NCBI GenBank assembly: GCA_049315325.1
Contig: JBMOKJ010000010.1
Span: forward strand, 1 to 64,000
Length of the DNA stretch: 64,000 nt
From: CAXXIC01 sp049315325
Lineage (GTDB): Bacteria > Bacteroidota > Bacteroidia > Bacteroidales > UBA7332
Direction: 5' to 3'
Positions 17,387 through 25,996 of this stretch are shown here, piece after piece. How positions within the stretch are numbered: the stretch's first letter is position 1; every line of letters begins with the position of its first letter. Under the pieces are notes generated by a model. That model saw only the letters and a list, made by a program, of their open reading frames with translations. It did no database searches and was not told the origin of the DNA. The position numbers and the translations under genes were made by a program.

Positions 17387-18502
17387 ATGAAAACGAATTT
17401 CAAACCGATAATTTTTGCAGCGATACTTTTTGCTACTGTGGCAAGCTGCAAGCACGACAAAAATGCAGAACTTATTAAACTTAAAAAAGACCAACAAGAG
17501 TTGGTGGATAAGATTGCTAAACTTGAGGTTGAACTAAAGGATAGTACTGCAAAAGGCGATGCAATTGTTGTTTCTGCCGAAGCTGTTTCTACCCAACTCT
17601 TTACCCACGCCATAGAAGTGCAAGGGGCACTCGACGGCGAAGAAAATGTGAAGGTTTTCCCACAAGGTGCTGGAGTTGTTACACAAGTTTTAGTAGGTGT
17701 AGGTAGTCAAGTGCGCAAAGGTCAAGTGATTGCAAGAATCGACGATCGAATGATGCGCAGTTCATTGGCGTCGACGCAGGCACAATACAAATTGGCGCTT
17801 GAGATGTACGAACGTCAGAAAAGTTTGTGGGATCAAAAAATCGGGTCTGAGATGCAATATTTGCAAGCTAAAACAAACAAAGAAGCGTTGGAAAATTCAT
17901 TGGCAGCAATGAAGGAGCAACTCGACTATTTCCAAGTAAAATCGCCAATTAATGGGTCGGTAGAAGATCTTCCACTGAAAGTGGGTATGTCTGTTGGACC
18001 ACAAGCTGCAGTGGCTACAATTATCAATTTTTCGAGTATCAAAGTCGTAGCAGATGTGGCAGAAGCATACAATACAAGCATTTCGACTGGCGATGCAGTT
18101 ACGCTGTGGTTCCCCGATTTACAAAAAGAGGTACAAAGCAAAATATCATCGGCAAGTAAATACATCACACCAGCAAATCGCTCGTTCAAAGTGGAAGTTC
18201 GTTTGCCAGGTAATCAAAAAAACTTGAAAGCCAATATGATTGCTGTATTGCGAATTACCGATTACAAAAACCCTAAAGCAGTAGTTGTGAAGATTAATTT
18301 GGTGCAGAATGATGCTAAAGGTTCTTATGTGTATATCGTATCGAGCGATGCCAAAGGCAAAAAAGTTGCGCAAAAAAGATACATTACACAAGGTATGACT
18401 TACAACGGTTTGGCAGAAGTAAAAGAAGGTCTGGTTGCAGGCGATCAGATTGTTACTGCGGGTCAGTTGAGCCTATCAGACGGAGTGGAAGTTAAGTTGT
18501 AA
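17387..18502 (+). CDS. RND efflux periplasmic adaptor (membrane fusion) lipoprotein
   Basis: 371 residues. The lipobox ASC puts the lipidated Cys at about 21. A short coiled coil (about 25-55, Lys/Glu-rich heptads) precedes the lipoyl half-motif VTQVLVGVGSQVRKGQVIARID, the helical hairpin (TQAQYKLALEMYERQKSLWDQKIGSEMQYLQAKTNKEALENSL), the second lipoyl half (VKSPINGSVEDLPLKVGMSVGP) and the beta barrel. It links the RND permease to the TolC protein. It sits 34 nt downstream of the TolC gene and 21 nt upstream of the permease gene. Confidence 0.92.
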   Translation: MKTNFKPIIFAAILFATVASCKHDKNAELIKLKKDQQELVDKIAKLEVELKDSTAKGDAIVVSAEAVSTQLFTHAIEVQGALDGEENVKVFPQGAGVVTQVLVGVGSQVRKGQVIARIDDRMMRSSLASTQAQYKLALEMYERQKSLWDQKIGSEMQYLQAKTNKEALENSLAAMKEQLDYFQVKSPINGSVEDLPLKVGMSVGPQAAVATIINFSSIKVVADVAEAYNTSISTGDAVTLWFPDLQKEVQSKISSASKYITPANRSFKVEVRLPGNQKNLKANMIAVLRITDYKNPKAVVVKINLVQNDAKGSYVYIVSSDAKGKKVAQKRYITQGMTYNGLAEVKEGLVAGDQIVTAGQLSLSDGVEVKL

Positions 18503-18523
18503 TTCAATTAAACAGAGATAGAA

Positions 18524-21500
18524 ATGTCGAAAAAGATAAAAGATTTTAAGCCCACCAGTTGGTCGATTGACAACAAGACCAGCATTTATGTTTTGGTGGT
18601 GATCATTGGTATTTTTGGCTATTATAGCCGTGTAACTATACCTAAAGAGCAATTTCCGGAGATTATTATTCCCACGTTGATTGTGAATACGGTTTATCCT
18701 GGAACATCGCCTCAGGATATGGAAAATCTAGTGACTCGTCCGATTGAGAAAAACCTTAAATCAATCAGTGGAGTCAAGAAAATCAGCAGTAACTCGGTTC
18801 AAGATATGAGCTCAGTGGTGGTTGAGTTTCAAACTTCTGTAGATCAGGTTGAGGCTAAGCGTAAAGTAACCGACGCAGTAGATAAGACCAAAAAAGATTT
18901 ACCTTCCGATTTACCCGCCGATCCATCGGTGATTGAGATTGATATGTCGCAAATTCCGATTATGTCGCTCAATATTTCGGGAAACTACCCGCTCGATCAG
19001 TTGAAGAAATATGCCGATGAGGCACAAGATCGCATCGAGGAGTTGAGCGAAATCACGCGTGTTGATATCATAGGTGCGCTCGAAAAAGAGGTGCAAGTGA
19101 ATCTCGATATGTACAAGATGCAATCGTTTAACCTCACGTTCAACGATGTGGATCGTGCAATTGCGAGCGAAAACGCCACCATTTCGGGTGGAGCTATCGA
19201 CTTGCAGGGCATGAGTAGAAACATTCGTGTGGTAGGTGAGTTCAAAGACGTTGAAACACTTCGAAACTTAGTTATTAAATCATCAGGTGGCGGTTTGGTC
19301 TATCTAAAAGATGTGGCAGAAGTAAAATTGGATTTCAAAAAACAGGAGAGTTTTGCCCACTTGAATGGACAGAATGTGCTGATTTTGAATGTGATTAAGA
19401 AAAGCGGACAGAATTTGCTCGACGCATCGGATAAAATCAAAGATGTGCTAACTACTTTGCAAGAAAACAAGTTTCCGAAAGACATCAAAGTTTCAATTTC
19501 TGGAGATCAAAGTAAAATCACCCGCAGTTCGATTACCGATTTAGATAACACCATCATAATTGGTTTTATTCTTGTAATCATCGTGTTGATGTTCTTTATG
19601 GGTGTTACCAATGCATTTTTTGTTGGATTGTCCGTACCAATATCGATGGCATTGGCCTATATCGTGATGCCGGGTATCGACTTTACGATGAATATGTTGG
19701 TGACGTTTGCCTTTATTTTTGCACTTGGTATTGTAGTGGACGATGCAATTGTGGTAATCGAAAATACGCACCGCATATTTATGCGAGGTAAACTAACCAT
19801 CAAAGAGGCTGCAAAAGCAGCCGCAGGAGAAGTGTTTATCCCAATTTTATCTGGAACACTCACCACTTTGGCTCCATTCTTCCCGTTGGCTTTCTGGCCG
19901 GGTGTGATGGGTAAATTTATGTACTACATTCCAGTCACGATTATCATCACACTGTTTGCTTCGTTGATTGTGGCTTACATTATCAATCCGGTGTTTGCTG
20001 TGCAGTTTATGAAAAAAGACGAAGATCACCACGGTATGCCGCGTCAACGCATGTGGGCAATTTCGGCAGCTCTGACTATTTTTGTGACTCTGTTTCATGC
20101 GGCAGGATGGCACTTTGCAGGCAATCTGTTGATTTTCTTTATCTTCAGTTTTGTATTGCACAATATGTTTGGCTACAAGGTGTTGTTGCATTTTCAACAT
20201 ACGGTAATTCCAAAAATATTAGATAAATACGAACACCTTTTGCGCTATATTTTAGTAGGAAAACGACCACGTCGCTTTTTGGTTGGATTGATTGCTCTTT
20301 TCTTTGTTACCTTTATATTGGTTGGCATGTTTCCTCCTAAAGTTGAATTTTTCCCTGACAATCAACCCAACACAATCAATACATTTATCAAAATGCCTAT
20401 CGGAACCGATGTGCGTGTGACTGATAGTGTAGCTCGTTTGGTTGAAGGTCGCATTATGACAGTGCTTGGTAAGAATAACCCAATTGTGGAATCGGTTGTG
20501 TCGAATGTTGCATTGGGAGCTTCAGAAGATCAGTTTAATACCACTTCTAAGACTTCACACAAGGCGAAAGTTGCCATCAATTTTGTGGAATTTGCTCAAC
20601 GAAAGGGTGAAAATACAAATGATTACCTCGAGCGAATTCGCGCTGCAGTAAAAGGTATTCCGGGCACTGAAATCAATGTTGAGAAACTGAAAGGTGGACC
20701 TCCAACAGGGAAACCTGTGAACATCGAAATTAGCAGCGACGATATGGATGAGTTGATTCTCACCAGTGGGCGATTGATTTCTTATCTCGATTCGTTGCAC
20801 ATTCCGGGAGCTGATAAGTTTAAGACAGATTTCGAAAGCACCAAGCCTGAGGTAACCATTGATTTGAATCGCACACGTGCCAATATTGAAGGTATTTCTA
20901 CTGGTCAAGTGGGTACAGAGCTTCGCTCAGCGGTGTATGGCAAAGAGAGTTCGAAATTCCGCGAAGGGGAGGAGCAATATCCAATTCAACTTCGTTTTGC
21001 GAAAGATCAACGTGAAAATGTGGATCGATTAATCAATACGCACATTACTTATAGAGATATGAACTCCGGTGTACTACGAAGCATTCCTTTGGCAGCCGTG
21101 GCAACGATTAAATACCAAAATTCGGTAGGTGGAGTAAGCCGACTTGGATTGAAACGTGTAATTGTTGTGAATGCCAATGTAATTACTGGATTTACGGCAA
21201 ATGAAGTTGTAGCTTCTGTTAATCGTAGCTTGAAATCGTTCAAAAAATCGGATCAAGTAGATATTAAAATGACTGGTGAACAGGAGGATCAAAAAGAGTC
21301 GGGCAATTTCTTAGGAATGGCCATGGGATTGGCATTGTGTCTGATTATGTTTATCTTGATTACGCAGTTCAATTCGTTGGCAAAACCGGTGATCATTGTT
21401 TCAGAAGTGATTTTCAGTATTATTGGGGTGCTTCTGGGTTATCTGATTAGCGGACAGACCATTTCGATTGTAATGACTGGTATGGGACTCGTGGCATTGG

Positions 21501-21913
21501 CCGGCATTGTGGTGCGAAACGGAATTTTGTTAGTAGAATTCACTGATGTGCTTATCGAAGAGGGGATGCGACCACGCGAAGCCATCATTCAGGCGGGTAA
21601 AACACGTATCACGCCGGTATTGTTGACTGCTACGGCCACCATCCTCGGATTAGTACCATTGGCATTTGGTTTCAATATCGACTTCTATGGTCTGTTTGCA
21701 CACCTCGAACCACACATCCACTTCGGTGGCGATAACGTAGCCTTCTTCGGTCCGTTGTCGTGGACCATCATCTATGGTTTGACGTTTGCTACGTTCCTCA
21801 CGTTGGTGATGATTCCGGCGATGTACTTCCTCATCTATGTGAATAAAATCAAGATGAGCCGCCGCGTGTCGCGCATTCGTTTCACCAACAATTGGTTGAG
21901 AAGAATCTTTTAA
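18524..21913 (+). CDS. RND family efflux permease (AcrB/HAE type)
   Basis: 1129 residues, slightly longer than AcrB, with the two-fold RND repeat. Transmembrane helix 4 carries the proton relay segment FALGIVVDDAIVVIENTHRIF with the paired Asp. The porter loops include GTSPQDMENLVTRPIEKNLKSISGV. Helices 10-12 are in the second half (GLVALAGIVVRNGILLVEFTD, TRITPVLLTATATILGLVPLAFG). It uses proton motive force to expel a hydrophobic substrate through the adaptor and TolC protein. The extra length lies in the helix 5-6 loop and after helix 11, where a His-rich loop (HLEPHIHFGGDN) occurs. The substrate is unknown. Confidence 0.92.
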   Translation: MSKKIKDFKPTSWSIDNKTSIYVLVVIIGIFGYYSRVTIPKEQFPEIIIPTLIVNTVYPGTSPQDMENLVTRPIEKNLKSISGVKKISSNSVQDMSSVVVEFQTSVDQVEAKRKVTDAVDKTKKDLPSDLPADPSVIEIDMSQIPIMSLNISGNYPLDQLKKYADEAQDRIEELSEITRVDIIGALEKEVQVNLDMYKMQSFNLTFNDVDRAIASENATISGGAIDLQGMSRNIRVVGEFKDVETLRNLVIKSSGGGLVYLKDVAEVKLDFKKQESFAHLNGQNVLILNVIKKSGQNLLDASDKIKDVLTTLQENKFPKDIKVSISGDQSKITRSSITDLDNTIIIGFILVIIVLMFFMGVTNAFFVGLSVPISMALAYIVMPGIDFTMNMLVTFAFIFALGIVVDDAIVVIENTHRIFMRGKLTIKEAAKAAAGEVFIPILSGTLTTLAPFFPLAFWPGVMGKFMYYIPVTIIITLFASLIVAYIINPVFAVQFMKKDEDHHGMPRQRMWAISAALTIFVTLFHAAGWHFAGNLLIFFIFSFVLHNMFGYKVLLHFQHTVIPKILDKYEHLLRYILVGKRPRRFLVGLIALFFVTFILVGMFPPKVEFFPDNQPNTINTFIKMPIGTDVRVTDSVARLVEGRIMTVLGKNNPIVESVVSNVALGASEDQFNTTSKTSHKAKVAINFVEFAQRKGENTNDYLERIRAAVKGIPGTEINVEKLKGGPPTGKPVNIEISSDDMDELILTSGRLISYLDSLHIPGADKFKTDFESTKPEVTIDLNRTRANIEGISTGQVGTELRSAVYGKESSKFREGEEQYPIQLRFAKDQRENVDRLINTHITYRDMNSGVLRSIPLAAVATIKYQNSVGGVSRLGLKRVIVVNANVITGFTANEVVASVNRSLKSFKKSDQVDIKMTGEQEDQKESGNFLGMAMGLALCLIMFILITQFNSLAKPVIIVSEVIFSIIGVLLGYLISGQTISIVMTGMGLVALAGIVVRNGILLVEFTDVLIEEGMRPREAIIQAGKTRITPVLLTATATILGLVPLAFGFNIDFYGLFAHLEPHIHFGGDNVAFFGPLSWTIIYGLTFATFLTLVMIPAMYFLIYVNKIKMSRRVSRIRFTNNWLRRIF

Positions 21914-21944
21914 TTTTGCAAATAAATAGTTGACAATGACTTTT

Positions 21945-21983
21945 CACCCTCTCACTTGAAGTGAGGGGGTGAATTGTTTTTAG
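21945..21983 (+). terminator. Intrinsic terminator of the RND operon
   Basis: TTCACCCTCTCACTT (21945-21959) pairs with AAGTGAGGGGGTGAA (21961-21975), followed by TTGTTTTT. Confidence 0.85.
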
Positions 21984-22036
21984 CTTATTGCTTCAAATTT
22001 TCACAAAATATCAGCTTCAGATTTTAGTACAATAAT

Positions 22037-22044
22037 TATCTTTG
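22037..22044 (+). promoter_or_regulatory. -7 box (TATCTTTG) of the antitoxin gene
   Basis: Exact match to TAnnTTTG, 17 bp before the ATG at 22062, which implies a very short leader. Confidence 0.55.
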
Positions 22045-22061
22045 TCAAAACTTCTTTGGCA

Positions 22062-22292
22062 ATGACAACATTAGAATTAAAAAGTAGTATTGTTCATCAA
22101 ATTGATGAAATCAACGATATTGGTTTCTTGAAGGCCTTGAAGAAAGTTCTTGATAGTAAGCTGAATAAACAGACGCTATCTCTTACCGAAGAGCAAAAAA
22201 GTGAAATTGTTGATTCTCAAAATCAAGTATCAGAAGGACAATACGCGTATCATTCTGACGTAATGAAAGAGTTGGAAGAATGGCTAAACTGA
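22062..22292 (+). CDS. Orphan antitoxin-like protein
   Basis: About 76 residues. The pattern is that of the small Bacteroidota antitoxins paired with RelE/ParE toxins: an N-terminal LELKSSIVHQIDEINDIGFLKALKKVLDSKL helix pair, a linker LTEEQKSEIVDS and a C-terminal SDVMKELEEWLN. The ATG at 22062 is preferred to the TTG at 22056. Normally a toxin ORF overlaps the stop codon; here an overlapping ATG exists and opens with MAKLI as toxins do, but the frame closes after 37 residues and a terminator follows. The toxin therefore seems lost and the antitoxin kept. Confidence 0.65.
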   Translation: MTTLELKSSIVHQIDEINDIGFLKALKKVLDSKLNKQTLSLTEEQKSEIVDSQNQVSEGQYAYHSDVMKELEEWLN

Positions 22293-22393
22293 TTTGTGAT
22301 AAGGAAAAGGTAAAAGAGGGAGAGAGAAAATACGGTAATAAGTTTTCTCTCTCCTTGTGTTTTGTGCAGACCGTTATTTCAAAAGTTAGCTAG
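22280..22393 (+). pseudogene. Remnant of a RelE/ParE-type toxin start
   Basis: The ATG at 22280 overlaps the antitoxin's last codons, the usual toxin position, and the first residues MAKLI match typical toxin starts. After that the sequence is the terminator hairpin and a stop at 22391. Only the translation start survives. It may also be coincidence. Confidence 0.35.
22319..22354 (+). terminator. Perfect hairpin after the antitoxin gene
   Basis: GGAGAGAGAAAA (22319-22330) pairs with TTTTCTCTCTCC (22343-22354), a 12-bp perfect stem. Confidence 0.7.
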
Positions 22394-22414
22394 GCACGAC
22401 TAATTTAAAATTTG

Positions 22415-22422
22415 TAAATTTG
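22415..22422 (+). promoter_or_regulatory. -7 box (TAAATTTG) of the KAP gene
   Basis: Exact TAnnTTTG match, 37 bp upstream of the start at 22460. Confidence 0.55.
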
Positions 22423-22459
22423 TATCATCAATCATATGTAACTGTAATGCAAAAATTTA

Positions 22460-25021
22460 ATGCACATAATTATGGGAAAAAGAATTCAATCTGTAATGGA
22501 CTATATAATTATCAATAGAAAGAAACTACTTCTTAAAGCAATGGTTATTGGTTCAGTAATTCTCTTCTACAATCCATTGATTGAGTTATACTCAACTTAT
22601 ATTGTTGCCCCTATTCTGTCTCAATACAAGGTGACAATTTTATCGGACATTGTTCTGGTTTTATCAATACTTGTTTATTGTAGCTACTCCTATTATAAGA
22701 TTGGAAAGTCTTATAATAGATTGTTGAACTATCAACAGGTTTTTCTGACAATAGTTATAGTCGTCATATATTCAGTTGAACGACTTGAATATAGTCGATT
22801 TGACTATAAGCATTTCGCCATTTTCCCCAAATTTAATGTAGCTGATGTTTTAATATTTAGCGTATTTTCTATTCTTATCGTTTCAGTTTTTAAGTTTATT
22901 GTTCTGGCAAAAAGTAAAGATAACCAAACAGTAGATTCAAGCGAACCTATAAAGAGAAGAGATGACGATCGTCTATATCGAAACGAGTATGCAAGTGCAG
23001 TCGCCAAAACAATTCTTAAGCAAAGAAACAAATCGAATTCGTTTGCAATTGGAATAACAGGAAAATGGGGAGAGGGAAAAACATCTTTCGCAAATTTGAT
23101 AAAGGAATATTTACGAGAAGATAAAGACGTTATAATTATTGATTTCCTCCCTTGGTATAGTTCCAATGCAAGAGCATTAATTCAAGACTTTTTTGCTACG
23201 TTAGAGCAAGAGCTTCAACCCCTTAATCCGCAAATTAATTCACCGTTAAAAGAATATACAGAACTTCTTCTCAAATACTACGATAAAAACCAATCTTTGG
23301 TATCTCTTTACAATCTCATTTCAAATAAAACAGGTACGCTTAAAGATAAATTTGACCATGTGAAAACATGCATCGAGAAGATTGGAAGACCTATTGTGAT
23401 ATCCATTGATGATTTGGATAGGTTGGATAAGGAGGAAATTATTGAGGTTATAAGATTAATCAGAAATACCGCCAATTTTAGCCGAACGATATTTCTTGTT
23501 TCGTACGATAAAAAGTATGTTAGCTCTGCTTTAAAACCAATTAATGAATATGGAAGTGCTGTGTATCTTGAAAAGATTTTTCAACAAGAAATACAATTGC
23601 CAGCTTTCCCAAGTACAATATTAAAAGAGACTCTTCTGAATGAATTGAAGGAACGAGTGGGAGATGAGGTCGAAATTTGGTTAAAACCAATTCTTTTTGA
23701 AACGCCTTATGAATGGCCTATAATAGAGGATTTTTTCACTAATCTAAGAGATGTTTACCGATTTGTTAATACAATATCCATTCCATTAATCAAGTTGAAA
23801 GGAGATATTAATGAAACACAATTCTTTTATCTACAGCTCTTGAACAAGAAATATCCAGAAATATACAAACTTATAGAAAAAGAGGCATACAATAAGAATT
23901 GGATTAACTCAACTTATCTTACCCTGAAAACATTCGATTATACAGTGGGTGAGATAATATATTTAAAAACAAAAAGAGTTGAAACAGGGGGTGATATTCC
24001 TGTTTTACAAGGATATTTACAGAAAAATTATTCGAATGATTTTTCTGTGATCACACAAATTATTAACATCCTATTTCCACATACATTGAGTTCACAAAAC
24101 AAACAGGATGTTCTTATAAAGGATCACAGACAAATTTTCTATGAAGTAAATATCTGTCGATATTTCGATATGAATGTGTCTAATATTAGTATTCCAACTG
24201 CTGATTTAAAGGATGCCTTCAGCGGAGAAATCGATGTTTTGACTCAAAAAATAGTTGAATGGACGAAACAAGGAAAACATTCTACGATTGAAGCATATCT
24301 TCGAAATATGAATGAATATAAAACGAAAGAGCAATTTGAAAAACACATAAAGGCAATATTTATATATGCTAATCAACCTCGATTGGATAAACCTAATGAA
24401 ATTATATCTTTTAATTTTGAGTTGACGAGGGAACTAATTCTTAAAGGACGTCCTTTATATTCAGATGAAGAAGCTTATAAACAGATTATATTAGATGTTG
24501 TAAAATCATATTGTCCGAATTTCCTTTTTAATAGTCGATTTTTGAGTTCAGAAATCAAGAAGTCTGAAGTTGCAAAAGATAGTTTAGGTAATTTCCCTTT
24601 GGAAGAGATGGAGATGATAAATATTAATGTAGAGCATTTACGAGAATTCTTGTCTTCGTCTAAAGAGCTGAAAGTTCAAGCTTTTTGGATGTTTCATACT
24701 TGTGATTTCCGTTTAGGTGAAAAAAATATGGAAGCTGCCAAACTTATAAAAGATTTTGCTGCGAAAAATGATATGCGTAATTTTCTAAAGTATATGGTTA
24801 ACAATGAATCAAGCAATAATACAATTTACAGCCTGTCTATCTTAGTTGGTCAGCTTTTCGAAAAAATGCCTGATGAATTTGAGGAGTTTCTTATTACGAA
24901 CAATAAAAATGAAGTATATTATAATGAATTTATGCAATTCTTTAGAGAGATTCAAGCTGAAAATTATGTGGCAAGCATACAATTCACATTTAAAGAATTA
25001 GATGTTTTTCGCTATTCATAA
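22460..25021 (+). CDS. Membrane-anchored KAP family P-loop NTPase
   Basis: 853 residues. Four hydrophobic helices (about 24-42, 60-78, 92-105, 128-150) precede the NTPase domain, the usual KAP arrangement with membrane segments near the P-loop. Walker A is GKWGEGKT at 201-208; Walker B is IVISIDDLDRLD at about 310-320, followed by a sensor-like SYDKKYV. The C-terminal 400 residues are helical and unassigned. KAP NTPases include PifA, which excludes phage T7 from F-plasmid hosts, and many sit in defence islands, so phage exclusion is a reasonable guess. The gene is AT-rich, monocistronic and next to toxin-antitoxin debris. An alternative start at 22472 is possible. Confidence 0.85.
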   Translation: MHIIMGKRIQSVMDYIIINRKKLLLKAMVIGSVILFYNPLIELYSTYIVAPILSQYKVTILSDIVLVLSILVYCSYSYYKIGKSYNRLLNYQQVFLTIVIVVIYSVERLEYSRFDYKHFAIFPKFNVADVLIFSVFSILIVSVFKFIVLAKSKDNQTVDSSEPIKRRDDDRLYRNEYASAVAKTILKQRNKSNSFAIGITGKWGEGKTSFANLIKEYLREDKDVIIIDFLPWYSSNARALIQDFFATLEQELQPLNPQINSPLKEYTELLLKYYDKNQSLVSLYNLISNKTGTLKDKFDHVKTCIEKIGRPIVISIDDLDRLDKEEIIEVIRLIRNTANFSRTIFLVSYDKKYVSSALKPINEYGSAVYLEKIFQQEIQLPAFPSTILKETLLNELKERVGDEVEIWLKPILFETPYEWPIIEDFFTNLRDVYRFVNTISIPLIKLKGDINETQFFYLQLLNKKYPEIYKLIEKEAYNKNWINSTYLTLKTFDYTVGEIIYLKTKRVETGGDIPVLQGYLQKNYSNDFSVITQIINILFPHTLSSQNKQDVLIKDHRQIFYEVNICRYFDMNVSNISIPTADLKDAFSGEIDVLTQKIVEWTKQGKHSTIEAYLRNMNEYKTKEQFEKHIKAIFIYANQPRLDKPNEIISFNFELTRELILKGRPLYSDEEAYKQIILDVVKSYCPNFLFNSRFLSSEIKKSEVAKDSLGNFPLEEMEMININVEHLREFLSSSKELKVQAFWMFHTCDFRLGEKNMEAAKLIKDFAAKNDMRNFLKYMVNNESSNNTIYSLSILVGQLFEKMPDEFEEFLITNNKNEVYYNEFMQFFREIQAENYVASIQFTFKELDVFRYS

Positions 25022-25050
25022 TCCTGTTTAATCAATATTATCTAACTAAC

Positions 25051-25088
25051 AACGAGGGGATGACTTTTAGAAAGTTCATACCCTCGTT
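25051..25088 (+). terminator. Hairpin after the KAP gene
   Basis: AACGAGGG at 25051 pairs with CCCTCGTT ending at 25088, and the stem continues inward through ATGA...CTTT with AAAG...TCAT around a TAG loop. Confidence 0.7.
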
Positions 25089-25099
25089 ATTGATATACT

Positions 25100-25132
25100 A
25101 AACCCGACAGGTTTCAAAAGCCTGTCGGGTTT
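25100..25132. terminator. Bidirectional terminator between KAP and cysH
   Basis: AAACCCGACAGG (25100-25111) pairs perfectly with CCTGTCGGGTTT (25121-25132). The plus side is followed by a T-rich tract. It separates two convergent transcripts. The motif is also a common interspersed hairpin in Bacteroidota. Confidence 0.85.
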
Positions 25133-25138
25133 GTCGTT

Positions 25139-25882
25139 TTATTTTTTCTTCGGCCTGTTGTGCAATCCGCACTCCTTGTGCTCTGGAGCTTCCCACCACC
25201 ATCGACCGGCACGGAGTTCTTCACCTTCGGCAATGGCACGTGTGCAGGGTTGGCATCCGATGCTCGGGAAGCCTTTGTCGTGGAGCTCGTTGTAGGGCAC
25301 ATCGTTCGTTTTGATGTAATCCCACACATCTTTTTCGAGCCAGTTCACCAACGGATTGATTTTGATGATGCCGTTGGCTTCGTCCCATTCCACCGCTTTG
25401 GTGTTGAAGCGCGTCACCGATTGCTCCTGGCGCAGACCGCAAATCCAAACCTCCAGTCCAGCAAAAGCACGTTTCAGTGGCTCCATCTTGCGCACTTGGC
25501 AGCAGAGTTTACGCTGCTCGATGCTGTCGTAGAAGAGGTTGATGCCGTTTGTTTTCACCATCTCTTCCACTTTTTCGTGATTTGGGAAGAAGATGTCGAT
25601 GTTGATGCCGTACTTCTTGTTCGTGCGGTCAATCAATGAGTAGGTTTCGGGGAAAACGCGACCGGTATCGAGCGTGAAGATGCGTGCCGTCGGGTCGATT
25701 TTCACTACCAAATCCGTCAGCACCTGATCTTCGATACTGAGGCTCGACGACAGGGCTATTTTGCCTTTGTATTCGGTGAGAAAGTAACGGAGAATATCTA
25801 CTGCATCAAACCTCCCCCCAGCCCCCTCCCAAGGAGGGGGAGTCAGAGAATCTATATTATCTTTTGTTATTTTTTGAGACAT
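25139..25882 (-). CDS. cysH: Assimilatory APS/PAPS reductase (CysH family, Fe-S type)
   Basis: 247 residues. The PP-loop-like sulfonucleotide site is ALSSSLSIEDQVLTDLV, then DTGRVFPETYSL. The cysteine pairs KLCCQVRK and GCQPCTRAI mark the iron-sulfur type that reduces APS directly, and the C-terminal catalytic Cys is in KECGLH. It turns adenylyl sulfate into sulfite with thioredoxin. Last gene of the cys operon, behind cysN and cysD, with no cysC present, which agrees with APS as substrate. Odd: residues about 12-25 (LTPPPWEGAGGRFD) are the translation of the C-rich intergenic repeat seen elsewhere in the window, so a repeat has been absorbed into the N-terminus. Confidence 0.93.
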   Translation of the reverse strand: MSQKITKDNIDSLTPPPWEGAGGRFDAVDILRYFLTEYKGKIALSSSLSIEDQVLTDLVVKIDPTARIFTLDTGRVFPETYSLIDRTNKKYGINIDIFFPNHEKVEEMVKTNGINLFYDSIEQRKLCCQVRKMEPLKRAFAGLEVWICGLRQEQSVTRFNTKAVEWDEANGIIKINPLVNWLEKDVWDYIKTNDVPYNELHDKGFPSIGCQPCTRAIAEGEELRAGRWWWEAPEHKECGLHNRPKKK

Positions 25883-25996
25883 TTTGTTTTCTATGTTTAC
25901 GCGCGTTAGCTTTTAAGCCCCTCACTGGGAGTCCCGATAATTATCGGGAGGTGAGGTTTTTCTCCCTCCCTTTTGGGGAGGGTCGGGGTGGGGCTT
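25811..25996. repeat. C/G-rich interspersed repeats, one inside the cysH reading frame
   Basis: CCTCCCCCCAGCCCCCTCCC followed by AAGGAGGGGGAG at 25811-25843 lies inside cysH. A relative (CTCCCTCCCTTTTGGGGAGG and a GGGGTGGGGCTTA tail) fills 25963-25996 upstream, and between them sits a hairpin around CCCGATAATTATCGGG. Further members occur at 37296-37325, 37360-37387, 38283-38312, 38358-38388 and 45944-45973, otherwise between genes. Confidence 0.75.
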
